The notes: a model not told the origin generated them from the letters alone. A stretch of DNA of 5,667 bases from Myxococcaceae bacterium (GCA_018262385.1 JAGSPQ010000290.1:1-5667); one strand, 5' to 3'; positions 1 through 5,667 are shown, numbered from the stretch's first letter. Numbers and translations: made by a program.

Positions 1-452
1 CGCCGGTACACGAGCTGCGCCCGATCGACCCTCCGCCGGTGCCGGTGGCGGCGCTCGAGCCGGTCGTGGTGCCCGAGCCGGTGGCGGCGCCTCCCGTGGT
101 GCCGATGCCGCTGGCTCCGCCGCCCTCGACGCGGCTGACGTGGCGGTGCTCGAAGGTGCTCGAGGTCGGCCCGGTGATGGAGGTCCTCAACGCGCCGTGG
201 AACTTCTTCGTGATCACCATCGACGACGAGCCGCGGGTGCTGGTGACGACGGCCCGGACGAAGAAGGGCCTGAAGGACATTCGGAAGATCGCCCAGGCGG
301 TCAAAGGCTGTCGCGGCTCGGACAGCGTGCTGATCGCGAAGCGGGCGAACCAGTCGCACGAAGGCCTGATGGGGGCGAACACGTTCTTCTACCGCGGAGT
401 GGAGGTGGCGGTCGGGGACTTGAGCGTCGCCAGCGCCGCGCCCTCGTACTGA
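1..452 (+). CDS. Pro-rich-linker protein with unrecognised C-terminal domain (5'-truncated)
   Basis: The reading frame is open from base 3 to the TGA at 450-452, so the gene begins before the window; the first GTG at 39 is not a convincing start. The visible part opens with roughly 40 residues rich in Pro, Val, Ala and Glu (PEPVAAPPVVPMPLAPPPS type), which looks like an extended linker. A compact domain of about 105 residues follows, with mixed hydrophobic and charged residues, several aromatics (NAPWNFFVITIDDEP, NTFFYRGVEVAVGDL), a basic patch (TARTKKGLKDIRKI) and two cysteines (codons near 147 and 309). The alternating hydrophobic stretches suggest a small beta-rich or alpha/beta fold. Codon use is strongly G/C-ending and the amino-acid mix is normal, so it is clearly coding. 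I do not recognise the domain. A Pro-rich linker before a small domain is common in envelope-spanning or surface-anchored proteins, but the part that would show a signal peptide or membrane anchor is missing. It lies 67 bp upstream of the receptor gene on the same strand; co-transcription is possible but unproven. Confidence 0.85.
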   Translation, partial: PVHELRPIDPPPVPVAALEPVVVPEPVAAPPVVPMPLAPPPSTRLTWRCSKVLEVGPVMEVLNAPWNFFVITIDDEPRVLVTTARTKKGLKDIRKIAQAVKGCRGSDSVLIAKRANQSHEGLMGANTFFYRGVEVAVGDLSVASAAPSY

Positions 453-493
453 GCCGCGGGCGTGCTCCGAGTGCCCCCGAGGTGATGAGCGCG

Positions 494-505
494 GCCCGGC
501 CGGGC
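494..505. repeat. 12-bp perfect GC palindrome upstream of the receptor gene
   Basis: GCCCGGCCGGGC reads the same on both strands and sits directly before the purine-rich ribosome-binding sequence of the receptor gene. In RNA it could form a 4-bp stem with a GGCC loop. No T-run follows, so it does not look like an intrinsic terminator. In DNA this GC-rich such palindromes arise readily by chance. Confidence 0.4.
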
Positions 506-506
506 T

Positions 507-515
507 AAGGGGAGG
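507..515 (+). promoter_or_regulatory. Ribosome binding site for the receptor gene
   Basis: AAGGGGAGG contains a GGAGG core (511-515) ending 4 nt before the GTG at 520. It is the only strong Shine-Dalgarno match nearby and supports the GTG as the start, because a good signal peptide begins exactly there. The spacing is a little short. Confidence 0.6.
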
Positions 516-519
516 CCCG

Positions 520-3168
520 GTGCGCCTGGCGACTCTCCTCATTGCGCTGTTCGCCCTGGCCGCGCGGGCCCAGGACGCAGGAGTCCTCGTCCCTCCCCAG
601 CTGCTCACCGACTCGCCCGCGCGCTACCCGGCGGACGCGGGCGTCGCGCCGAGGGAAGTGACGCTCGAGCTCACCGTCGACGAAGCGGGAGACGTCACCC
701 ACGCGCAGGTGATCGAGACCGACGCTCCGGTGCCCGCCGCGTTCGGGCGCGAGGCGGTGCACGCGGCGGTGCGGCTGCACTTCGCGCCCGCCACGCTCGA
801 CGGCCAGCCCCGCGCAGTGCGGCTGCGCTTCTCGTACCTCTTCCACCCTCCCCAACCCGCCGTGCCCCGCGCGGCGATCGCCGGGCAGGTGCGCGCGCGC
901 GGCAACCGGCAGCCAATCCCCTTCGCGACGCTGACCAGCGACGACGGCGCCACCACCCAGACCGACGAGCAGGGCAACTTCCGGCTCGAGGTCACTCCGG
1001 GCCAGCGCACCTTGAGGGGCGAAGCGGCCGCCTTCGTCGCCGACTCGTTCGAAGAGACGCTCGCGCCCGACAGCCTGGTCACCGTCGTCTACACGCTGCG
1101 GCCGACCCAGGTGAATCCCTACCAGACGGTGGTCCGCGCCGACCGGGTGCGCACCGAGGTCGCGCGGGTCGAGCTGCACGACGCCGAGATCCGCGAGGTG
1201 CCCGGCACCTTCGGAGATCCGTTCAAGGTGGTGATGCTGATGCCCGGCGTCGCCTCGATCGCCTCCGGAGCCGGCTACCCGGTGGTGCGCGGCAGCAGCC
1301 CGGCGTCGACCGGCTACTTCCTCGACGGGGTCCGGGTGCCCCAGCTGTTCCACGTCTTCCTCGGCCCGGCGATCATCCACCCCGACTTCATCGAGAGCAT
1401 CGACTTCTACGCGGGCGGCGCGCCGGTGCGGTACGGCCGGCTGCTCGGCGGCGCGGTCGAGGGCCGGCTGGCGAAGCCCCGCGCCGAGGGGATCAAGGCG
1501 AGCGCGTACGTCGATCTGATCAACACCGGCCTGCTGGTGGAGATCCCGATTCCCGCCACCGACACCCAGATCACCCTCGGCGGGCGGATCAGCTACGCCG
1601 CGCCGATCATCGCCGCCGCCTCTTCGGTCATCTCGGTCGCCAACAGCCCGAAGGTGATCGCCAACTTCTGGGACTACCAGGCGCGGATCGAGCAGGGCGT
1701 GGCCGGCGGCAAGCTGCGGCTGTTCGCCTTCGGCAGCTCGGACGACTTCGGCTCGGAGGCCAACCCGGCGGATCCGAACTCGGTCTCCACGATGCAGACG
1801 CTCCAGTTTCACCGGGTCGACCTGCGCTACCGCCACCCGCTCGGGCTGGGCGAGGCCGAGCTCGCCTTCACCTACGGAGACGATCTGATCTCGGTCAGCT
1901 CGAGCGGGCCGTTCTTCCCACCGGGGAAGGAAGACGTGGTCCAGCTTCCGCTGGGCGTGATCGACGCCAGCACCACCATCTACCAGCGCTCCTTCGCCGG
2001 CCGCACCCAGTGGAGCGCCGAGCTGTCGGACACCTGGGCGGCGACGGTCCGCTTCGAGGTGGAAGAGATCCACGCCGGCTTCGGCCAGTCGACCCGGGTG
2101 GTGCTCACCGCCGCTCCGGACGCTCCCAGAGAGTTCAGCCAGGACGATCCTGCCGCGCGGGCGACGCTCACCTCCGGCTCGCTCGAGCTGGCGTGGATGC
2201 CCGAAGCGGTGCCGCGGCTGCGGGTGGTGCCGGGCCTGCGCTACGACCACTGGTTCCTGCGGCCCAACTTCACCGTCAGCAGCGTCGACCCTCGGGTGGC
2301 GGCCTTCTTCGACGCCTCTGACCGGCTCGAGCTGCACGGCTCGGTTGGCGGCTACCACCAGGCGCCGACCTTTCTGATCAGCGTCCCGGTGGTCGACGTC
2401 GCCTCGGTGCGGCTGGGGCTGCAGGAGGCAGTGCAGACCAGCGTCGGCGCGAAGTGGCGGCTGTGGCGCGACCTCGAGCTCTCCGCCGACGCCTACGTGA
2501 ACGTGATCGCCCGCTCGGTCGAGGTGGGGATCATCGACGACGAGGCGCTCGACACCACCGACCTCGATCCCAGCCACCCGCCCCGGCCAAAGGCGAAGCC
2601 GACCCACGGCCAGGCGTGGGGGGTGGAGGCGATGCTGCGCTGGCCGCAGAAGGGGCGCTTCTTCGGGTGGCTGACCGCCAGCCTCTCGCGCAGCCAGCGG
2701 CGGCTGACCTTTCCGCGGCTCGGCACCCGGGGGCAGACGATCGGCAGCGCGAGCGGAGATCTCCCCTACGCGTTCGACCAGACGTTCATCGCCAACATGG
2801 TGCTCAGCTACCGCTTCGACAGCGGGATCTCGGTCGGCGCCACGCTCCACTTCAACACCGGGCGTCCCGAGTCGGGCGAGCTGACCTCGCGCACCCGGTT
2901 CCTCTATTTCGACAAGCTCGGCGGCCCCCACTGGGCGCGCGTCTCGCAGGATCAGGCCGAGCGGCTGCCGCCGTACTTCCGGCTCGACGTGCGGGTGGCG
3001 AAGACCTGGCTCACCGACCAGCTGTCGATCGAGCTCTACCTCGACGTGCTCAACGTGCTCTTCGGCCAGGAGGTGCTCGGCTACGCCTACCCTGTCGGCA
3101 CCACCGAGCGGTTCCCGACCCGCTTTCCGATCGTGATCCCCAACCTCGGCTTGAAGGTCCGGTACTGA
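520..3168 (+). CDS. TonB-dependent outer-membrane receptor with N-terminal TonB_C-like domain
   Basis: Predicted outer-membrane active transporter of 882 residues; the ligand is unknown. The GTG start is supported by a purine-rich RBS and a signal peptide (residues 1-17, hydrophobic core LATLLIALFALAA, likely cleavage after ARA). Residues about 22-108 resemble the C-terminal domain of TonB: ARYPADA, then VTLELTVDEAGDVTHAQVIE, FGREAVHAAVRLHFAPA and a closing strand. Residues about 117-195 look like a carboxypeptidase-regulatory-like beta-sandwich (IAGQVRARGNRQPIPFATL, TDEQGNFRLEV). A TonB-box-like YQTVVRADR follows at 201-209. The plug is about 210-320, with MLMPGVASIASGAGYPVVRG, YFLDGVRVPQLFHV and IDFYAGGAPVRYGRLLGGAVEGRL. 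The remainder is a barrel of alternating strands ending in LGLKVRY, with a C-terminal aromatic as expected for BAM-dependent assembly. Fused TonB_C/receptor proteins are, to my knowledge, typical of Myxococcota. No siderophore or cofactor genes lie nearby to suggest a substrate. The gene appears intact, and its stop abuts the stop of the convergent desaturase. Confidence 0.93.
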   Translation: MRLATLLIALFALAARAQDAGVLVPPQLLTDSPARYPADAGVAPREVTLELTVDEAGDVTHAQVIETDAPVPAAFGREAVHAAVRLHFAPATLDGQPRAVRLRFSYLFHPPQPAVPRAAIAGQVRARGNRQPIPFATLTSDDGATTQTDEQGNFRLEVTPGQRTLRGEAAAFVADSFEETLAPDSLVTVVYTLRPTQVNPYQTVVRADRVRTEVARVELHDAEIREVPGTFGDPFKVVMLMPGVASIASGAGYPVVRGSSPASTGYFLDGVRVPQLFHVFLGPAIIHPDFIESIDFYAGGAPVRYGRLLGGAVEGRLAKPRAEGIKASAYVDLINTGLLVEIPIPATDTQITLGGRISYAAPIIAAASSVISVANSPKVIANFWDYQARIEQGVAGGKLRLFAFGSSDDFGSEANPADPNSVSTMQTLQFHRVDLRYRHPLGLGEAELAFTYGDDLISVSSSGPFFPPGKEDVVQLPLGVIDASTTIYQRSFAGRTQWSAELSDTWAATVRFEVEEIHAGFGQSTRVVLTAAPDAPREFSQDDPAARATLTSGSLELAWMPEAVPRLRVVPGLRYDHWFLRPNFTVSSVDPRVAAFFDASDRLELHGSVGGYHQAPTFLISVPVVDVASVRLGLQEAVQTSVGAKWRLWRDLELSADAYVNVIARSVEVGIIDDEALDTTDLDPSHPPRPKAKPTHGQAWGVEAMLRWPQKGRFFGWLTASLSRSQRRLTFPRLGTRGQTIGSASGDLPYAFDQTFIANMVLSYRFDSGISVGATLHFNTGRPESGELTSRTRFLYFDKLGGPHWARVSQDQAERLPPYFRLDVRVAKTWLTDQLSIELYLDVLNVLFGQEVLGYAYPVGTTERFPTRFPIVIPNLGLKVRY

Positions 3169-4116
3169 TCAGGCGAGCGCGCTGGCGCCTTCGTCGACGT
3201 CGTCTTCCACCTTCGCGTCGCGATCCGAAGGCTGCACCCAGTCGAGATCCGCTTCGCGCTTCACCAGGTACGGCTGGCCGTCGAAGGTGACCCGCTTGCC
3301 CGGATAGATGAACGCCCTGAACAGGTACACCGGCAGCGACGGCTGCTCGAGCGCGGGGTGAATCGTCGGGTGGTACTTCTCGGCGTGCGCCCTGGCAGTC
3401 AGGCTCCAGTGCAGCCCCGGCACCTCGTGGTGAATGCCGTGGTAGCCGTTGTTGAGCGCGAGGAAGTTGAGCACCGGCCCGACGAAGTTGCGCGAGTGGT
3501 TGACCGGGTGGTTCTCGTCGCAGCCGTCGTGCTGGAGGAAGTTGATCGCCACGATCCCGTTGTTGGCGCAGACGTGGGGGATGATCAGGTACAGCACCGC
3601 CTTGCGCCAATCGAGCGCCACCGCGCCGATCTTGATCGACCACACCACCACCGACTCGAGGATCAGCTGCCGCTTCCACGCCCGGGCGCGCTCTCCCATC
3701 AGCTTCTTGTAGAGCCCGTTGCCGCGCAGGATCCCCGGGGTCACCGCGGGGAAGAAGAAGAGCAGGTTGAGCAGGTTCCAGCGGAAGTTCACCTTGCTGG
3801 TGCGCATCACGTCTTGCCGCAGCTGCATGAAGCGGTGGTGCGAGAGGTTGTGCCCGGGGATGTAGTCGGAGATCGGAAACCCGTAGCTGCACGAGACCCA
3901 GATCTGAAACAGCTTGTTCATCCACCGCCGGGTGAACACCGGGGTGTGGACGGTGTTGTGGGCGATCACCGCGCACTCCCACGAGACGAAGCAGGTGGTG
4001 AGGATCAGCGCCACCCCCAGCACGCCCGAGGGGACCAGCGCCCACTGGAGCGCGACCAGGGCCGCGTAGGCACAAAGAATTCCGAGGGTGCGGATGTCGG
4101 CTCGATAGCGCAGCAT
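3169..4116 (-). CDS. Membrane fatty-acid desaturase family protein
   Basis: An integral-membrane di-iron enzyme of the fatty acid desaturase/hydroxylase superfamily, expected to desaturate or hydroxylate a lipid acyl chain or similar hydrophobic substrate at the inner membrane using O2 and an electron donor. In the 315-residue version, histidine box 1 is HNTVH (53-57), box 2 is HNLSHH (89-94) and box 3 is HGIHH (226-230) within NNGYHGIHHEVPGLHW. A further QHDGCDENH segment (195-203) may add a ligand. Hydrophobic segments at about 11-29, 31-52, 115-130 and 153-182 fit the family topology. The C-terminus is acidic. The frame stays open to a GTG at 4182, but that start has no RBS and lies 2 bp from the divergent gene's ATG. 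The ATG at 4116 has AGAAGG 11 nt upstream and begins MLRYRADIRTLGILCAY, so I prefer it; the longer form would add 22 residues (337 aa). The exact substrate and regiospecificity cannot be read from the sequence. No ferredoxin or reductase gene is adjacent. Confidence 0.9.
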   Translation of the reverse strand: MLRYRADIRTLGILCAYAALVALQWALVPSGVLGVALILTTCFVSWECAVIAHNTVHTPVFTRRWMNKLFQIWVSCSYGFPISDYIPGHNLSHHRFMQLRQDVMRTSKVNFRWNLLNLLFFFPAVTPGILRGNGLYKKLMGERARAWKRQLILESVVVWSIKIGAVALDWRKAVLYLIIPHVCANNGIVAINFLQHDGCDENHPVNHSRNFVGPVLNFLALNNGYHGIHHEVPGLHWSLTARAHAEKYHPTIHPALEQPSLPVYLFRAFIYPGKRVTFDGQPYLVKREADLDWVQPSDRDAKVEDDVDEGASALA

Positions 4117-4184
4117 CAAGAAGCTGACCTTCTGACCGTAAACGCCCGCGGAGTAAAGGGGGGCGCAAGCAGGAGCGAACACCC
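4117..4184. promoter_or_regulatory. Divergent intergenic region, putative bidirectional promoter
   Basis: These 68 bp separate the preferred start of the desaturase (leftward) from that of the YjdF-like gene (rightward), so any dedicated promoters for both must lie here or within the opposing coding regions. The stretch includes less GC-rich patches (GACCGTAAAC, GAGTAAAG), but I see no convincing -35/-10 pair or operator repeat. The assignment rests on gene geometry. Confidence 0.35.
4171..4175 (+). promoter_or_regulatory. Ribosome binding site for the YjdF-like gene
   Basis: AGGAG lies 9 nt before the ATG at 4185, a typical spacing, and fixes that start. It falls inside the 22-codon extension the desaturase frame would have if it began at 4182, which argues against that longer form. 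Confidence 0.65.
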
Positions 4185-4835
4185 ATGCGCGGCACCCGAC
4201 AGCTGGCCCGTCTTCCGCTGACCCTGGCCGCGATCCTGATCGCGATCTTCCTCTTCACCTTCTTCACCACTCCCGAAGGGAAGCTCAACTGGATGCTGGA
4301 GGTCGGCCCCGGGCTGTTCGGAATCATCGCCCTGGCGATCGCCTTCCCCCGCTTCCCGATGTCGAAGTTCGTCTACGTGGCGGTGTTCCTCCACATCCTG
4401 ATTCTGGTCTACGGCGGCTTCTACACCTACGCCAAGGCGCCGCTGGGCGAGTGGGCGCGCGAGGCGTTCGGGTTCCAGCGCAACCACTACGACCGCATCG
4501 GTCACTTCTCGTTCGGCTTCTTTCCGATCTTCACCTTGAGCGAGGTGCTGCAGCGGGTGACGCCGCTCAAGCGCGGCAAGTGGTTCACCTTCATCCTCGT
4601 CTCGATGCTGCTGGGCTTCGCCGCGTTCTACGAGTTCATCGAGTGGTGGGCGGCGCTGCTGCTCGACCCGGCCGGCGGCGACAAGTTCCTCGGCAGCCAG
4701 GGCGACATCTGGGACGCCCAGTGGGACATGTTCCTCGCCGGGGTCGGCGCCTGCGTCGGGCTGCTGCTGCTGGGGCGGGTGCACCAGCGCTCGATGGAGA
4801 AGGTGCTCAGTTCTTCTGCGCCGCCTTCACCGTGA
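4185..4835 (+). CDS. yjdF: YjdF/DUF2238 family inner-membrane protein
   Basis: A 216-residue polytopic membrane protein resembling Escherichia coli YjdF (DUF2238), whose biochemical function is, as far as I know, not established. The length is close to that of the family. Predicted membrane segments are at about 10-27, 38-54, 62-79, 108-124, 134-152 and 184-198. Family-type motifs are visible: VYGGFYTYAKAPLG (75-88), RNHYDRIGHF (99-108), YEFIEWW (149-155) and GDIWDAQWDM (173-182). The charged and polar residues within or beside membrane segments (His, Asp, Arg, Glu, Asp) are the probable functional core. The N-terminus is basic, consistent with a cytoplasmic start. The gene is transcribed away from the desaturase, and its last 29 bases overlap the 3' end of the convergent lipoprotein gene. 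It is unrelated to the Bacillus gene yjdF that gives its name to a riboswitch. Family membership is confident; function is unknown. Confidence 0.9.
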   Translation: MRGTRQLARLPLTLAAILIAIFLFTFFTTPEGKLNWMLEVGPGLFGIIALAIAFPRFPMSKFVYVAVFLHILILVYGGFYTYAKAPLGEWAREAFGFQRNHYDRIGHFSFGFFPIFTLSEVLQRVTPLKRGKWFTFILVSMLLGFAAFYEFIEWWAALLLDPAGGDKFLGSQGDIWDAQWDMFLAGVGACVGLLLLGRVHQRSMEKVLSSSAPPSP

Positions 4836-5304
4836 GCTCGAACTCGTGGGTGCCCCAGGTCTTGTCGACCAGCTTCAGCTTGCCCTTTCCCGGCTTGAGC
4901 GCCCGCACGTAGACGTCTGACTCGCGCCCCTCGACCGCCTGGTCTCCGCTCCAGCCGTCGACCTTGCGGCTCTCGGTCCAGTAGACCTCGGCCACCGCCT
5001 CGTCGGAGAGCACTTCGACCTCCGAACCCTCGTTGACCCGGAAGCGCAGGATCTCCCCCGGCGCCGCCGCCAGCTGCTTCGCCGCCTCGTGCAGCACCGG
5101 CGCCCGCTCGTCGACCGCCAGCTTCACCTTCCGCTCGCGTCCCGAGACGAACTCCGCGTCGTAGGCGTCGCGGGTGATCAGCTCCTGACCTTTGCCGTCG
5201 TCGGTCGTGACCAGCACCCAGTCGCCCCGCTCGATCGCCTTCAGGCCCGAGGCGCAGCCCGTTCCCAGCAACACCGCGATCGACCCGGTCAGTACACGAA
5301 TCAT
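4807..5304 (-). CDS. Small predicted lipoprotein, possible Ig-like/chagasin-like fold
   Basis: A 165-residue predicted secreted protein. The ATG at 5304 is chosen because GGAGAG sits 7 nt upstream (from the GGAG core) and a signal sequence begins there (MIRVLTGSIAVLLGTGC). The frame extends upstream to 5439, but that part is Arg/Ser-rich and overlaps the dipeptidase, so it is an antiparallel-frame artefact. Cys17 would be the lipidated residue. The lipobox is imperfect, with Leu at -4 rather than -3, so a plain secreted form is possible. The mature part starts with GLKAIERGDWVLVTTDDGKG. Its C-terminal half (about 84-160) alternates like a beta-sandwich: EILRFRVNEGSEVEVLS, then YVRALKPGKGKLKLV and a final strand HEFELTVKA. 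The strand containing RALKPGKGKLKLV recalls chagasin-type inhibitors (I42) and bacterial Ig-like domains, but the NPTTG loop of chagasins is absent, so the resemblance is only suggestive. The upstream dipeptidase gene ends 13 bp away, implying an operon. Confidence 0.82.
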   Translation of the reverse strand: MIRVLTGSIAVLLGTGCASGLKAIERGDWVLVTTDDGKGQELITRDAYDAEFVSGRERKVKLAVDERAPVLHEAAKQLAAAPGEILRFRVNEGSEVEVLSDEAVAEVYWTESRKVDGWSGDQAVEGRESDVYVRALKPGKGKLKLVDKTWGTHEFELTVKAAQKN

Positions 5305-5309
5305 CAGTT

Positions 5310-5315
5310 CTCTCC
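5310..5315 (-). promoter_or_regulatory. Ribosome binding site for the lipoprotein gene
   Basis: On the minus strand GGAGAG occupies this site, within the 13-bp gap between the dipeptidase stop (5318-5320) and the lipoprotein ATG (5302-5304). It decides the lipoprotein start and suggests translation from a shared transcript. Confidence 0.7.
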
Positions 5316-5317
5316 GT

Positions 5318-5667
5318 TCATGGCGCGGCGAACAGCTCCGCGTCGATCCTGCGCACCTTCCGCGCCGCCGCCTTCGCCTCGGGCTTCGCTTTCGCTTCGA
5401 CCTTCTCGACCAGGGTGAGGAACCGCTCGCCCATTCCATCCAGCGCCGCGTGGGGAACGCCGTGCGCCTCGAGCGCCGCCCACAGGTCCGGAAGGTCTCC
5501 GACGTTGCGCAGGCCGTTGGGGCAGCTGCCCCCGCCCGGGTGCCGGGTGATGAAGCCGTTGAAGTCGCTGCCCAGGGCCAGCGATTGCGCCCCGGTGATC
5601 TTCGCCAGGTACAGCCAGTGGGCCACCACGTCGTCGCAGGTGTCGGGGACGAACCCGGGCCAGCGCT
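5318..5667 (-). CDS. Peptidase M19 (membrane/renal dipeptidase-type) C-terminal part, 5' end outside window
   Basis: The frame is open to the right edge, so the gene starts outside the window; 115 residues are visible. The sequence matches the C-terminal region of family M19 zinc dipeptidases: VVAHWLYLAKITGAQSLALGSDFNG corresponds to the conserved strand carrying the GSDFDG-like motif with an active-site Asp, followed by GLRNVGDLPDLWAALEAHGVP and GMGERFLTLVEKVE, the usual terminal helices. The zinc ligands lie in the missing N-terminal part and cannot be checked. These enzymes hydrolyse dipeptides, in some bacteria including D-amino-acid-containing ones, but the substrate here is unknown. Two features differ from the common pattern: the second Asp of the motif is Asn (GSDFNG), and after the family core there is an added tail of about 25 residues rich in Lys, Ala and Arg (AKAKPEAKAAARKVRR). 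The frame extends without interruption, so nothing suggests a pseudogene. The lipoprotein gene follows 13 bp downstream. Confidence 0.88.
   Translation of the reverse strand, partial: RWPGFVPDTCDDVVAHWLYLAKITGAQSLALGSDFNGFITRHPGGGSCPNGLRNVGDLPDLWAALEAHGVPHAALDGMGERFLTLVEKVEAKAKPEAKAAARKVRRIDAELFAAP

Noticed and set aside
453..519. Possible intrinsic terminator after the left-edge gene
   Set aside because: The only hairpin candidate is the short GC palindrome, which is not followed by a T-run.
505..2931. 808-codon open frame on the minus strand opposite the receptor gene
   Set aside because: The translation is dominated by Arg, Gly, His, Val, Glu and Pro with no domain, signal or membrane pattern. 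It is the expected antisense shadow of a G/C-ending codon gene, and the plus-strand receptor is unambiguous.
2454..3290. 278-codon plus-strand frame running past the receptor stop
   Set aside because: It is a frame-shifted reading of the receptor 3' end, with an Arg/Ala/Pro-rich product and no sign of a second gene or a programmed frameshift.
4117..4182. 22-codon N-terminal extension of the desaturase from a GTG
   Set aside because: It has no Shine-Dalgarno sequence, its start is 2 bp from the divergent ATG, and it overlaps that gene's RBS. The ATG at 4116 is more plausible, though the longer form is not strictly excluded.
3358..4221. 287-codon plus-strand frame opposite the desaturase
   Set aside because: The product is His/Val/Arg/Asp-rich, typical of the reverse complement of a real high-GC gene, while the minus strand encodes intact histidine boxes.
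3050..4327. 425-codon minus-strand frame covering the desaturase
   Set aside because: It overlaps the desaturase in another frame and gives a low-complexity Arg/Pro/Gly/Ala-rich product with no family features.
5305..5439. 45-codon upstream extension of the lipoprotein frame
   Set aside because: The extra part is Arg/Ser-rich, lies over the dipeptidase coding sequence and would hide an evident signal sequence; a good RBS precedes the internal ATG at 5304.

Overview
The window is very GC-rich, with strong G/C preference at third codon positions, dense gene packing and a GTG start on one gene. A long TonB-dependent receptor carries an N-terminal TonB_C-like domain, an arrangement I associate with Myxococcota (myxobacteria and relatives). 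The window therefore most likely comes from a Gram-negative deltaproteobacterial/myxobacterial chromosome. This is inferred from composition and architecture; there is no rRNA or other marker gene to confirm it. I see no tRNA, rRNA, CRISPR array, insertion sequence or prophage gene.

Layout, left to right. (1) 1-452 (+): the 3' end of a gene cut by the window edge, with a Pro/Val/Glu-rich linker and then a compact C-terminal domain I do not recognise. (2) 520-3168 (+): a complete 882-residue TonB-dependent outer-membrane receptor with signal peptide, TonB_C-like domain, carboxypeptidase-regulatory-like domain, plug and beta-barrel. (3) 3169-4116 (-): a membrane fatty-acid-desaturase-family enzyme with its histidine boxes intact, abutting the receptor stop to stop. 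(4) 4185-4835 (+): a YjdF/DUF2238 polytopic inner-membrane protein, divergent from the desaturase across about 68 bp. (5) 4807-5304 (-): a small predicted lipoprotein whose 3' end overlaps that of the YjdF gene by 29 bp. (6) 5318-5667 (-): the C-terminal part of a peptidase family M19 (membrane/renal dipeptidase) protein, 13 bp upstream of the lipoprotein and probably co-transcribed with it.

Taken together, the window is a cell-envelope neighbourhood: an outer-membrane receptor, a membrane-lipid enzyme, an inner-membrane protein, a lipoprotein and a dipeptidase. Alternating gene directions give at least four transcription units, so there is no evidence for a single multi-gene system. Intergenic space is minimal, and no classical hairpin-plus-T-run terminator is visible anywhere. 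The points most worth a second look are the TonB_C-like domain inside the receptor, the unrecognised C-terminal domain at the left edge, the dipeptidase-lipoprotein pair, and the two unusually tight convergent gene ends.
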